NCBI GenBank assembly: GCA_017619655.1
Contig: JAFZRV010000001.1
Span: 390,009-454,008, forward strand
Reading direction: 5' to 3'
Source of the DNA: Bacteroidales bacterium
Lineage (GTDB): Bacteria; Bacteroidota; Bacteroidia; Bacteroidales; UBA932
DNA: 64,000 bases
This document shows positions 16,045 through 23,687 of the stretch, one piece after another. Position 1 is the first letter of the stretch. The number at the start of each line of letters is the position of its first letter. A program made the translations under genes and the position numbers. The notes beneath the pieces are model-generated. The model did not search any database. It was not told the origin of the DNA and was given only the letters and a program-made list of their open reading frames with translations.

Positions 16045-18437
16045 TGAAACGTTCTCTCTTTTTTCTATTGCTGTGCTGGGTCGGCCTTTTCTCCGCCCGT
16101 GCGCAGGATACCACCGTTTTCACGACCCTGGTCGACAGCATCTGGGTCTTCAGCCAGACGCACCCCGATGGCTTTACGCTGAGCGTCAGCACCTGGGAAG
16201 AGCCGCAGGAAGGGATTGCCGTGGCCTATTCGTCTACCCTGGGCAGTCACGACAAGGCCGAACTGCATTATGTGGTCGGCCACGCCCTGGACAACGGCGG
16301 CTTCGTCGGAGGCTGGCTGGATACGGAAACGGGACTGTATCATTTCGACAGCATCCGCCTCTTTCCGGAAGACTCTTTGGAAGCGGCCTGCCGCTTCGGC
16401 CGGGAGAACGACCAGCTCGCCCTCTACATCCTTTCCAGCGGCCAGGAGGTCCGCCTGGTGGAATCCGCCCAAGGCCGGGACAACAGCCGCTACGTGAACC
16501 TTTTCATGGGGACGGCGGGCGACCACGGGCAGGTGAGTCCGGCGGCGCAGTTGCCCCTGGGCCTGGTTTCCGTGGGGCCGGACAGCAAGGTTCCTTCCCA
16601 CGCGGGCTACGATTTCGACGTGCCGGAAATCTCCGGCGTGTCGGTCACGCGCGTCAGCGGTGTGGGCGGCAGAGGGGCGGGGGGCAATCTCCGCATTCTC
16701 CCGGCAGAGAAAGGGACGCCCGTGGCTATCGACAAAGACAGCGAGACGGCGGTTCCGGGTTTCTATGAGACCCGGCTGGACAACGGCGTTTCCGTGCGCC
16801 TGACCGCCGGCGTCCACTGCGCGCTGGAACAATATATCTTCCCGTCCGGGGCCGACCCTACGCTTTTCGTGGATTTCGATGCGGCCATCGACCACCGGCG
16901 CAACAAGTCTTCCTGGCGCATCGTCGACGACCGGCATATCGAAGGATGGGTGGTTTCTTCCACCGTGTGCAATGCAGGCGCCTACAAGCTGTATTTCCGG
17001 CTGCAGACCGATGTCCCTTTTACCGTCGCGGCCTCCGATGTACGGACCGCGCAGCTGCGATTCCCGGAAGGGACGCGCCGGGTGGAGGTCCGTATCGGCC
17101 TGTCTTCCCTCAGCGAAGCGTCGGCGGCAGCGGAGCTGGCTGCCCTTTCCGGCAGCAGCTTCGACCAGGTGCGCGCCGATGCGGCCCGGGCCTGGGCTTC
17201 CGTCCTGGGCAAGGTTGACGTGGAGGGCAGCACGCCCGAGCAGCGTACGCTGTTCTACACGAGCCTTTACAGGGTCTTCCTGAGCCCCTTCAACGCGACG
17301 TTCGGCGGCCGGTACGTCGGCACGGATGCCGTGCAGCGCGAGGCTGAAGGCTGGACTTTTTACAGCGGCTGGAGCATGTGGGATACCTACCGGGCCAAGT
17401 TCCCGCTGATCACCCTGCTCGATCCGGAAGTGACGGCGGATATCTGCCGTTCGCTGGTCAGCCTCTACCGGACCGGCAAGAAGAACTGGGCCACGCTGCA
17501 GGAACCCGTGCCCACCGTCCGCACCGAGCATTCGCAGCTGATGCTGCTGGATGCCTGGGAGAAGGGCGTGCGCGGCTTCGACCTGGCCGCGGCTTTTCCC
17601 GCCATGGAGGCGGAAGCCGATGCCGGACGTCCGTCCGGCGCGAAGAACGGCCTGACGCGCAACTCTCCGGACCAGAAGATGGAAACCATCTATGACCTCT
17701 GGGCGATGGGGCAGATCGCCCGCATCATCGGCGACGGGCCGGCGTCGAATAAATACCTGGCCGAGTCGAAAAAACTGTTCCGGAAGACCTGGAAAAAAGA
17801 GTTCATGACCATTACGCCGGCGTTCGCCCAGATGAAGGGCAACGGCCTGTATCAGGGCACGCGCTGGCAATACCGCTGGGCCGTTCCGATCTATGCCGAC
17901 CAGATGATCCACTGGGTCGGCGAGGAGCGGCTGGCCGATCAGCTCGGCGAATTCTTCTCGCAGCACCTGTTCAACCAGGGCAACGAACCGGACATCCAGA
18001 CACCCTTCATGTTCAATCTCTTCGGGCAGCCGGCCCGCACGGACTCCCTGGTCCACGCGCTGTTGACCGACGAAGCGATGATCCACCGCTATGGCGGAAA
18101 TGCGGAATACCCGGAGCCCTATGTGGGTCGTGCATTCCGCAATCTGCCGGATGGCTATGCCCCGGAAATGGACGAGGACGACGGCACGATGAGCGCCTGG
18201 TATATCTTCGCCCAGCTGGGCTTCTATCCTGTCTGTGTGGGTACGGACCGGTATGAACTCTTCACGCCGCTGTTCGACGAGGCTGTGCTGCATCTTCCGG
18301 ACCATGACGTCCGGCTTGTCCGCCGCTGCGCCCCCGCTTCCGCCCGCGCCGTCTCGGTCGACGGCGTTCTGCTTCCCGGCTTCACCATCACCCACGGACA
18401 GCTGGTTTCAGCCAACGAGATCGTCTGGCTGCCCTGA
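16044..18437 (+). CDS. Secreted GH92-family alpha-mannosidase-like protein with an N-terminal extra domain
   Basis: A 797-residue secreted protein (signal to about SARAQ, residue 21). Residues about 150-797 are a GH92 glycosidase: PLGLVSVGPDS, GYDFDVPEISGVSVTRVSG, YSGWSMWDTYRAKFPL, the Glu of QGNEPDIQTPF in the place of the catalytic acid, and DEDDGTMSAWYIFAQLGFYP, where GH92 enzymes carry the Asp pair of the catalytic base. GH92 enzymes are Ca-dependent exo-alpha-mannosidases. Residues about 22-150 form a separate domain (ELHYVVGHALDNGGFVGGWL ... NDQLALYILSSGQEVRLVE) that I do not recognise. No Cys lipobox, so probably periplasmic. It is coupled to rsmD by a 1-base overlap. The exact linkage cut is inference. 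Confidence 0.88.
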   Translation: MKRSLFFLLLCWVGLFSARAQDTTVFTTLVDSIWVFSQTHPDGFTLSVSTWEEPQEGIAVAYSSTLGSHDKAELHYVVGHALDNGGFVGGWLDTETGLYHFDSIRLFPEDSLEAACRFGRENDQLALYILSSGQEVRLVESAQGRDNSRYVNLFMGTAGDHGQVSPAAQLPLGLVSVGPDSKVPSHAGYDFDVPEISGVSVTRVSGVGGRGAGGNLRILPAEKGTPVAIDKDSETAVPGFYETRLDNGVSVRLTAGVHCALEQYIFPSGADPTLFVDFDAAIDHRRNKSSWRIVDDRHIEGWVVSSTVCNAGAYKLYFRLQTDVPFTVAASDVRTAQLRFPEGTRRVEVRIGLSSLSEASAAAELAALSGSSFDQVRADAARAWASVLGKVDVEGSTPEQRTLFYTSLYRVFLSPFNATFGGRYVGTDAVQREAEGWTFYSGWSMWDTYRAKFPLITLLDPEVTADICRSLVSLYRTGKKNWATLQEPVPTVRTEHSQLMLLDAWEKGVRGFDLAAAFPAMEAEADAGRPSGAKNGLTRNSPDQKMETIYDLWAMGQIARIIGDGPASNKYLAESKKLFRKTWKKEFMTITPAFAQMKGNGLYQGTRWQYRWAVPIYADQMIHWVGEERLADQLGEFFSQHLFNQGNEPDIQTPFMFNLFGQPARTDSLVHALLTDEAMIHRYGGNAEYPEPYVGRAFRNLPDGYAPEMDEDDGTMSAWYIFAQLGFYPVCVGTDRYELFTPLFDEAVLHLPDHDVRLVRRCAPASARAVSVDGVLLPGFTITHGQLVSANEIVWLP

Positions 18438-18442
18438 TCGGG

Positions 18443-20521
18443 CTACCAGCCTCCTCCGGGCCAGCCGCCCCCCGGACCACCGGGGCCGCCGCCACCGGGG
18501 CCATTGTTGCCGGTATATTGGGACAGCTTGACGGACGTTCCGCCGGAGATGCCGCTGGTCGCCCAGACGCCGTTGCAGGCGGTGGCGCCGCTTACGCCGA
18601 CTCCTTTATATCCGCTGGAAAGCGAAGGAGCCGAAACGATGAAGCTGGCGATGTTGGACGGCGCCTTGAAGGCGGCGATGAAAGAGTTGCCGTTATGGAG
18701 GGCGTTCCAGGCGCCGGCCGTTCCGCTCATGCTGTACACGGTCTGCGAAGCGGAGTAGCCGCTCTCCAGGCCGCCGTAGGCCACGAGCGTGGCGCCGCTG
18801 TTGATATAGAGTTTCTTGCCTTCCTCGGTGTTGGCGTCAAGGGCCACTTCCGGGTTTCCCTTGGTGCAGACGGCCATGACGTAGCCCCCGTTCAAGATCA
18901 GGTTGCCGTTGGCGTCCATGGCGTCGTTGGCGGAAGAGAAGGCATAGACATAGCCTTTGTTCACCGTGAGTTCTCCCTGGCAGTTGATGGCGTCGTCGCC
19001 CGTGGAAGTAACTGCGGTTTCGCCGCCGTCGAAAGTCAGGTCGCCTTTCACTTCCAGGCCTTCGCCGCCCGTGCTGTTCACGGTGACGGTGCCGCCGCTG
19101 ATGGTGAGCTTGCCGGCATAGCCCGTGACCGTGGCGCGGTCGCCGGTGCCGTTCTTGGTCACCCAGCCGATCTTGATGCCTTTGGCCGATACGTCGTTCA
19201 CTTCGCGGCCGGTGGTGGTAATGCTGAGGGTTCCGCCGGAGATATAGCTGTCGGAAAGCGTGTGGTTTTCCTCATCGAAGTCGTAGCTTCCGGCACTGAT
19301 GCCCTTGCCGCCGTCGCCCGTATTCTTGATGGTGAGCGAGCCGCCGGTCATGCCGAAATAGTTGTCGGCTTTCACGCCGGCCGTGCCGGAGTACTCGGCA
19401 TCTTCGTCGTCATAGGCCACGCCGCCGGTCACGGTGACCATGTGCGTGCCGCCTTCTACCAGCACGTAGTCGTCGGAGCTGATGCCTTTCTTCATGGCGG
19501 CCGCCGTGGAGATGACCAGGGCGCCGTTCGACAGCTGGACATAGTCCTTGCCCTTGAAGCCGTGTCCGGCGCCGCTGCCGGCGTTGACCTTGATGGTCGG
19601 GTTGTCCATCAGGCGGATGTAATCGTCCGAAACGATGCCGGATTTGCCCTGGGCGTTCAGCGCGTTGACGGTCAGCAGGCCGCTGCCGCTGAAGATCAGC
19701 TGCGCTTCGCTGAACAGGACGGATTTCTGGTCTTCGTTCCCTTCCTTGGTATAGCTGGCATTCGCGCTGTCGGAGAGGGTGTTGGTCCCCTTGACCACGA
19801 TGAAGGTGCGTTTCTTGTTCTGGTTGTTGAGCGCCGCGCCGTTCGGATTGGTCAGGTTGACCCCGTTCAGGACGATGGCCTGTTTCTTGGCGCCGTACAC
19901 CTTGAAATATCCGTTGGAACTGCTTCCTTTGAGTTCGTAGATGAGCACGTCGCCCGCCGTATTGTTCACCGTGACCTTGTTGCCGTCCACGGTAACATAG
20001 CCATAGGAATCTCCCTTCACGCTGGCGTCACCCGTTTCGGAGAAGGTGATGGTGATGCGGCCTTTGAAGGTGGTCGTGGAGATGTCGTCTTCGGAAGAAG
20101 GGTCGCCCGTGGAGGCGAAGCTGAGCGACGTGTCGTCCGGATCGCTTCCGGAAGCGTTCAGAACGGTCAGGATGTAGGAAACGCTGGCTGCCGAATAGGT
20201 CTGGTCGGCGGTGGAGGAGGCCGTGATCTGGGTCGATCCGCTGCCAACCAGCGAAATGGCGCCGTTGGCATCGATCGTGGCTACGCCTGCCTGCGAGGAG
20301 CTATAGCTGACGCCTACATGATAGTTGTTGGTGAGGGTGGGGAAGCTGTTCGAAGCGCCCAGCGTGGCTTCGAAAGCGTCGGTGCTCCAGGCGAGGCCCG
20401 GGTCGGTCAGGCTGGCCACGCCCTGTTGCGAAGGATCGCCCTGACTGAAAGGATCGGTGTCGAACTCGCAGCCCGTTGCCGCGAGCATCATGACGGTAAA
20501 CAACGCACAAATCTTTCTCAT
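18443..20521 (-). CDS. Cthe_2159-like beta-helix carbohydrate-binding lipoprotein
   Basis: A 692-residue lipoprotein (signal MRKICALFTVMMLAATGC). Residues about 40-120 look like a BIG2-type Ig domain (VATIDANGAISLVGSGSTQI). From about 130 the sequence turns into repeated short beta strands rich in Gly, Asn, Asp and Ser (for example ISSDDYVLVEGGTHMVTVTG and STGDDAINCQGELTVNKGYV), the pattern of the Cthe_2159 carbohydrate-binding family (DUF4353), known from a Clostridium thermocellum polygalacturonic-acid-binding beta-helix. The C terminus ends in a GGGPGGPGGGWPGGGW tail. Ligand here unknown; cell-surface display is likely. It lies downstream of tmRNA on the same strand and converges on GH92 with a 5-base gap. 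Confidence 0.82.
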   Translation of the reverse strand: MRKICALFTVMMLAATGCEFDTDPFSQGDPSQQGVASLTDPGLAWSTDAFEATLGASNSFPTLTNNYHVGVSYSSSQAGVATIDANGAISLVGSGSTQITASSTADQTYSAASVSYILTVLNASGSDPDDTSLSFASTGDPSSEDDISTTTFKGRITITFSETGDASVKGDSYGYVTVDGNKVTVNNTAGDVLIYELKGSSSNGYFKVYGAKKQAIVLNGVNLTNPNGAALNNQNKKRTFIVVKGTNTLSDSANASYTKEGNEDQKSVLFSEAQLIFSGSGLLTVNALNAQGKSGIVSDDYIRLMDNPTIKVNAGSGAGHGFKGKDYVQLSNGALVISTAAAMKKGISSDDYVLVEGGTHMVTVTGGVAYDDEDAEYSGTAGVKADNYFGMTGGSLTIKNTGDGGKGISAGSYDFDEENHTLSDSYISGGTLSITTTGREVNDVSAKGIKIGWVTKNGTGDRATVTGYAGKLTISGGTVTVNSTGGEGLEVKGDLTFDGGETAVTSTGDDAINCQGELTVNKGYVYAFSSANDAMDANGNLILNGGYVMAVCTKGNPEVALDANTEEGKKLYINSGATLVAYGGLESGYSASQTVYSMSGTAGAWNALHNGNSFIAAFKAPSNIASFIVSAPSLSSGYKGVGVSGATACNGVWATSGISGGTSVKLSQYTGNNGPGGGGPGGPGGGWPGGGW

Positions 20522-20590
20522 ATATCGATGGTTTTAGTATACGAAGCCATCACTTAACCAAATATGATACCAAACATTTCACGGGCCGAC

Positions 20591-20635
20591 TCTCCACAAG
20601 AAAAGCTGGCTTAAAGCCAGCTTTTCTTGTGGAGA
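20591..20635 (-). terminator. 20-bp perfect inverted repeat at the tmRNA 3' end
   Basis: Arms at 20591-20610 and 20616-20635 are perfect complements around a 5-base loop. The arm at 20616-20635 includes the last bases of tmRNA (mature 3' end at 20630), so the hairpin would form across the processing site. There is no T-tract after it on the minus strand, so it may be a non-standard terminator or a processing signal. Confidence 0.6.
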
Positions 20636-21022
20636 TGGGCGGAGTCGAACCGCCGTCCGAATAAAGCGCCAAGGGGCTTTCTACATGCTTATCCTGCCTT
20701 TGCTTGTCGGGGACCGGCTGCCGGAAGGCGGGCCATCGGTCCCTTAGCTTCTGAAACTTAAGGCGCTGTAGAAGCGTCGGCGCCCGCATCCTTCCTGGAT
20801 GATACCCCATATGCCGGAGAGGGAAGGCCAGGAACCCCGGCGGGATACTCGTCGCTACGGACCTGGTCCGCGCGATTAAGCTAATCCGCTTGGCAGATTA
20901 GGCAGCGAGTGCATAGTTGTTGTTGCCAGTTATGGCTTGTAGTCTGAGATTTACGAGCGGGGCTACGACGCTCGGCATGCTTACCGCCCGACATCATTTA
21001 CCGTCAAAACCAGTACATCCCC
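20630..21022 (-). ncRNA. ssrA: Transfer-messenger RNA (tmRNA)
   Basis: The minus strand begins GGGGATGTACTGGTTTTGACG at 21022 and ends GGCGGTTCGACTCCGCC then CATCTCCA at 20630, giving the tRNA-like acceptor stem (GGGGATG with CATCTCC) and the T arm. CCA is not encoded and must be added. The resume frame at 20898-20927 reads GNNNYALAA then TAA, a tag with the usual YALAA degradation end. The length of 393 bases is normal. tmRNA with SmpB rescues stalled ribosomes and tags the nascent peptide. Confidence 0.97.
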
Positions 21023-21080
21023 AGTTGTGTCGATGGTCGAACGACACTACAAAGATGCAAATTATATCCGAAATGTTGCG

Positions 21081-21088
21081 TAAATTTG
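21081..21088 (+). promoter_or_regulatory. Putative -7 element before the MalY-like gene
   Basis: TAAATTTG matches TAnnTTTG and ends 9 bases before the ATG at 21098. No -33 TTG is seen at the right distance. The gap also holds the promoter region of tmRNA on the other strand. Confidence 0.4.
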
Positions 21089-21097
21089 TTGGAGACT

Positions 21098-22369
21098 ATG
21101 AAAAGACGTACCTTTTTGAAAAGTGCAGCAGCGGCAGGCGCTGCGACGCTGTTGCCGACAGGCGTCCTGGGACTGGCGTCCGGCTGCGCGAAAGCCGCCA
21201 AGGCGCAGGGCTGGAATTTCGACGAAGTCATCGACCGCTCCGGCACGTATAGCATCAAGTACCGTCGTGCCGAAGGCGACAAGTTGGCGATGTGGATCGC
21301 CGACATGGATTTCAAGACGGACCCGGTCGTGAGCCAGGCCCTGCGGGAGCGGATTGACCGCGATGTCATCGGCTATACCTATGCGCCGGAAGAATATTAC
21401 CAGGCGATTGTCGATTGGCTGCAGACGCAACATGATTATACGGTGGAACGGGAGTGGGTGAATGCCTGCCCGGGCGTGATCACCTCCATCAACCAGGCCT
21501 ATCTGGCTTTCACGCAGCCAGGCGACAAGGTCGTCGTGCAGACGCCTGTCTATGATCCGTTTTTTAATTTTGCGAAACGGCTCGGTCGCCAGGTGGTGGA
21601 AAATCCGCTGGTGCTGCGCGACGGTCGCTACGAGATGGACTTCGAGGGGCTGGAGCGCCTCTTCGACGCCCGCACGAAAGTGCTGGTACTCTGCAATCCG
21701 CACAATCCGATCGGCCTGGTTTGGGATCGCGGGACACTGGCCCGGCTTGCGGACATCTGCGAGCGCCACGGCGTGCTCGTCTTTTCCGACGAGATCCACG
21801 CCGACCTGGCCCTTTTCGGCCATAGGCAGGTTCCTTTCTGCAGTGCCAGCCCCGCAGCGGCGCGCATCGGCCTGATGTTCGGCAGTCCGACGAAAGCGTT
21901 CAACGTCGCCGGCCTTTTCGGCACGGCCTGGTGTGTCATTCCCGATGCGGAAAAACGGGAGCGCTATATGACTGCGCTGCGCAACCAGAAGCTGAATGAA
22001 TTTTCGGTGCCGTCGATGGTGGCCACCCTGGCCGCCTATACGCATGAGCCTCGGTGGCTGGACGCCCTGAAGTGTTATCTGGAGGGCAATATCGAATTCC
22101 TGGAAGACTGCTTCTCGAAAGATCCGCACGCCCATGTCATTCGCGTCATCCGGCCCGAAGCCTCCTTCCTGGTCTGGCTGGATTGCCGGGCGCTGGGCCT
22201 GCCGCAGCCGGAGCTGATGAAATTATTCAACGATGAGGCCGGCGTCGTCGTGAACAACGGCGCCTCTTACGGCACCGGCGGTGAAGGCTTCATCCGCCTG
22301 AACGTCGGTTGTCCGCGCAGTATCGTCGAAGAGGCATGCCGCCGCATCGCGAATGCAATTATTTCGTAA
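21098..22369 (+). CDS. MalY/PatB-like PLP-dependent cystathionine beta-lyase with Tat-type signal
   Basis: A 423-residue fold-type I PLP enzyme. The catalytic core has NPHNPIGLVW, SDEIHADLALFG and the PLP lysine in FGSPTKAFNVAG, which match MalY/PatB C-S lyases that release pyruvate, ammonia and a thiol from cystathionine or cysteine. Unlike MalY, it starts MKRRTFLKSAAAAGAATLL, a twin-arginine-type signal, with a Cys after LASG at about residue 30. The ATG 21098 is preferred over a TTG at 21086. If the signal works, the enzyme is folded and exported. It is followed by the CyuA-like gene after 9 bases, so a cysteine or sulfur-compound breakdown unit is likely. Confidence 0.85.
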   Translation: MKRRTFLKSAAAAGAATLLPTGVLGLASGCAKAAKAQGWNFDEVIDRSGTYSIKYRRAEGDKLAMWIADMDFKTDPVVSQALRERIDRDVIGYTYAPEEYYQAIVDWLQTQHDYTVEREWVNACPGVITSINQAYLAFTQPGDKVVVQTPVYDPFFNFAKRLGRQVVENPLVLRDGRYEMDFEGLERLFDARTKVLVLCNPHNPIGLVWDRGTLARLADICERHGVLVFSDEIHADLALFGHRQVPFCSASPAAARIGLMFGSPTKAFNVAGLFGTAWCVIPDAEKRERYMTALRNQKLNEFSVPSMVATLAAYTHEPRWLDALKCYLEGNIEFLEDCFSKDPHAHVIRVIRPEASFLVWLDCRALGLPQPELMKLFNDEAGVVVNNGASYGTGGEGFIRLNVGCPRSIVEEACRRIANAIIS

Positions 22370-22378
22370 CTTTACAGA

Positions 22379-23680
22379 ATGATCGATACCAATACCCGCG
22401 AACGAATCCTGGCGCTGATCCATAAGGAAGTGGTGCCGGCCATCGGCTGTACGGAGCCGATGGCGGTGGCGCTGTGCACGGCAAAAGCCGTGGAGAAATT
22501 GGGCTGCCGGCCCGAAAAGATCGAGGCGCTGCTGAGCGCGAATATCCTGAAAAACGCCATGGGCGTGGGCATTCCCGGCACGGGGATGACCGGCCTGCCG
22601 ATCGCCATCGCGCTGGGCGCCCTCATCGGCAAGAGCGACTACCAGCTCGAAGTGCTGCGCGACCTTACGCCCGAAGCGCTGGAAGCCGGCAAGCGCTTTG
22701 TCGCCGAGGACCGCATCGGCATCCAGCTCAAGAAAGGCATCTCGGAGAAACTCTATATCGAAATCATCGTGACAGCAGGGGAGAAGCAGGCCACGGCCGT
22801 GATCGCGGGCAGCCACACGCATTTCGTGCATGTCGCCCCCGGCCGGTTGGACGACGCGACCCTGGCGCAGGTGTTGCCGAAAACGAGCGGCGCCAGCGCT
22901 GCCGGCGATGACATCGCCCTGAACCTCAAGCTGGTCTACGACTACGCCACCACCGCGCCGCTCGACGAGATCCGTTTCATCCTGGAGACCCGCGACTACA
23001 ACATGAAGGCTGCCCGCGAGGCCCTCAAGGGCAACTACGGGCACAACCTGGGCAAGAGCATCGACCGTCCGCTGGCCAAGGGCATACTGGGCGACAGCAT
23101 CTATTCGCGCATCATCGCTCGCACGGCAGCGGCCTGCGACGCCCGCATGGGCGGTGCCATGATTCCCGTGATGAGCAATTCGGGCAGCGGCAACCAGGGT
23201 ATCTGTGCCACCAATCCTGTCTGCGTCTATGCGGAAATGAACGAGAATACGGAGGAAGAACTGATCCGCGCGCTGACCCTCAGCCACTTGACAGCCATCT
23301 ACATCAAACAGTCGCTCGGTAAGCTCTCCGCCCTCTGCGGCTGTGTGGTGGCCAGCACGGGCAGCAGCGTGGGCATCGTTTACCTGATGGGCGGTGATTT
23401 CGCCCGCTGCTGCGCCGCCGTGAAGAACATGGTGGCCAACCTGACCGGCATGATCTGCGACGGCGCCAAGCCTTCGTGCTCGCTGAAGCTCACCTCCGGC
23501 GTGTCGACCGCCATCCTGTCGGCCCTGCTGGCCATGGAAGGCAAGTGCGTCACCTCGCAGGAGGGCATCGTGGACGACGACATCGACCGTTCCATCCACA
23601 ACCTGACCGCCATCGGTGCCGACGCCATGTGCATCACCGATGAAATGGTCTTGAACATCATGACTTCGAAAGGCTGCTGA
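22379..23680 (+). CDS. UPF0597/CyuA family L-cysteine desulfidase
   Basis: A 433-residue protein of the UPF0597 (YhaM) family, which includes archaeal CdsA and E. coli CyuA, [4Fe-4S] enzymes that split L-cysteine into pyruvate, ammonia and sulfide; the fold is related to serine dehydratase alpha chains. The family signature VVPAIGCTEPMAV is near residue 18, with GVGIPGTGMTGLPIA, NSGSGNQGI and Cys residues in LCGCV and MICDGAKPSCSLK that may bind the cluster. Cytoplasmic, no signal. It sits 9 bases after the MalY-like lyase and 7 before the DUF6377 regulator. An alternative L-serine dehydratase activity cannot be excluded. Confidence 0.87.
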   Translation: MIDTNTRERILALIHKEVVPAIGCTEPMAVALCTAKAVEKLGCRPEKIEALLSANILKNAMGVGIPGTGMTGLPIAIALGALIGKSDYQLEVLRDLTPEALEAGKRFVAEDRIGIQLKKGISEKLYIEIIVTAGEKQATAVIAGSHTHFVHVAPGRLDDATLAQVLPKTSGASAAGDDIALNLKLVYDYATTAPLDEIRFILETRDYNMKAAREALKGNYGHNLGKSIDRPLAKGILGDSIYSRIIARTAAACDARMGGAMIPVMSNSGSGNQGICATNPVCVYAEMNENTEEELIRALTLSHLTAIYIKQSLGKLSALCGCVVASTGSSVGIVYLMGGDFARCCAAVKNMVANLTGMICDGAKPSCSLKLTSGVSTAILSALLAMEGKCVTSQEGIVDDDIDRSIHNLTAIGADAMCITDEMVLNIMTSKGC

Positions 23681-23687
23681 TCCTCCC

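Noticed and set aside
20550-20810. An 86-codon open frame in the tmRNA region
   Set aside because: It lies within the tmRNA gene and its 3' hairpin; the RNA gene explains the sequence.
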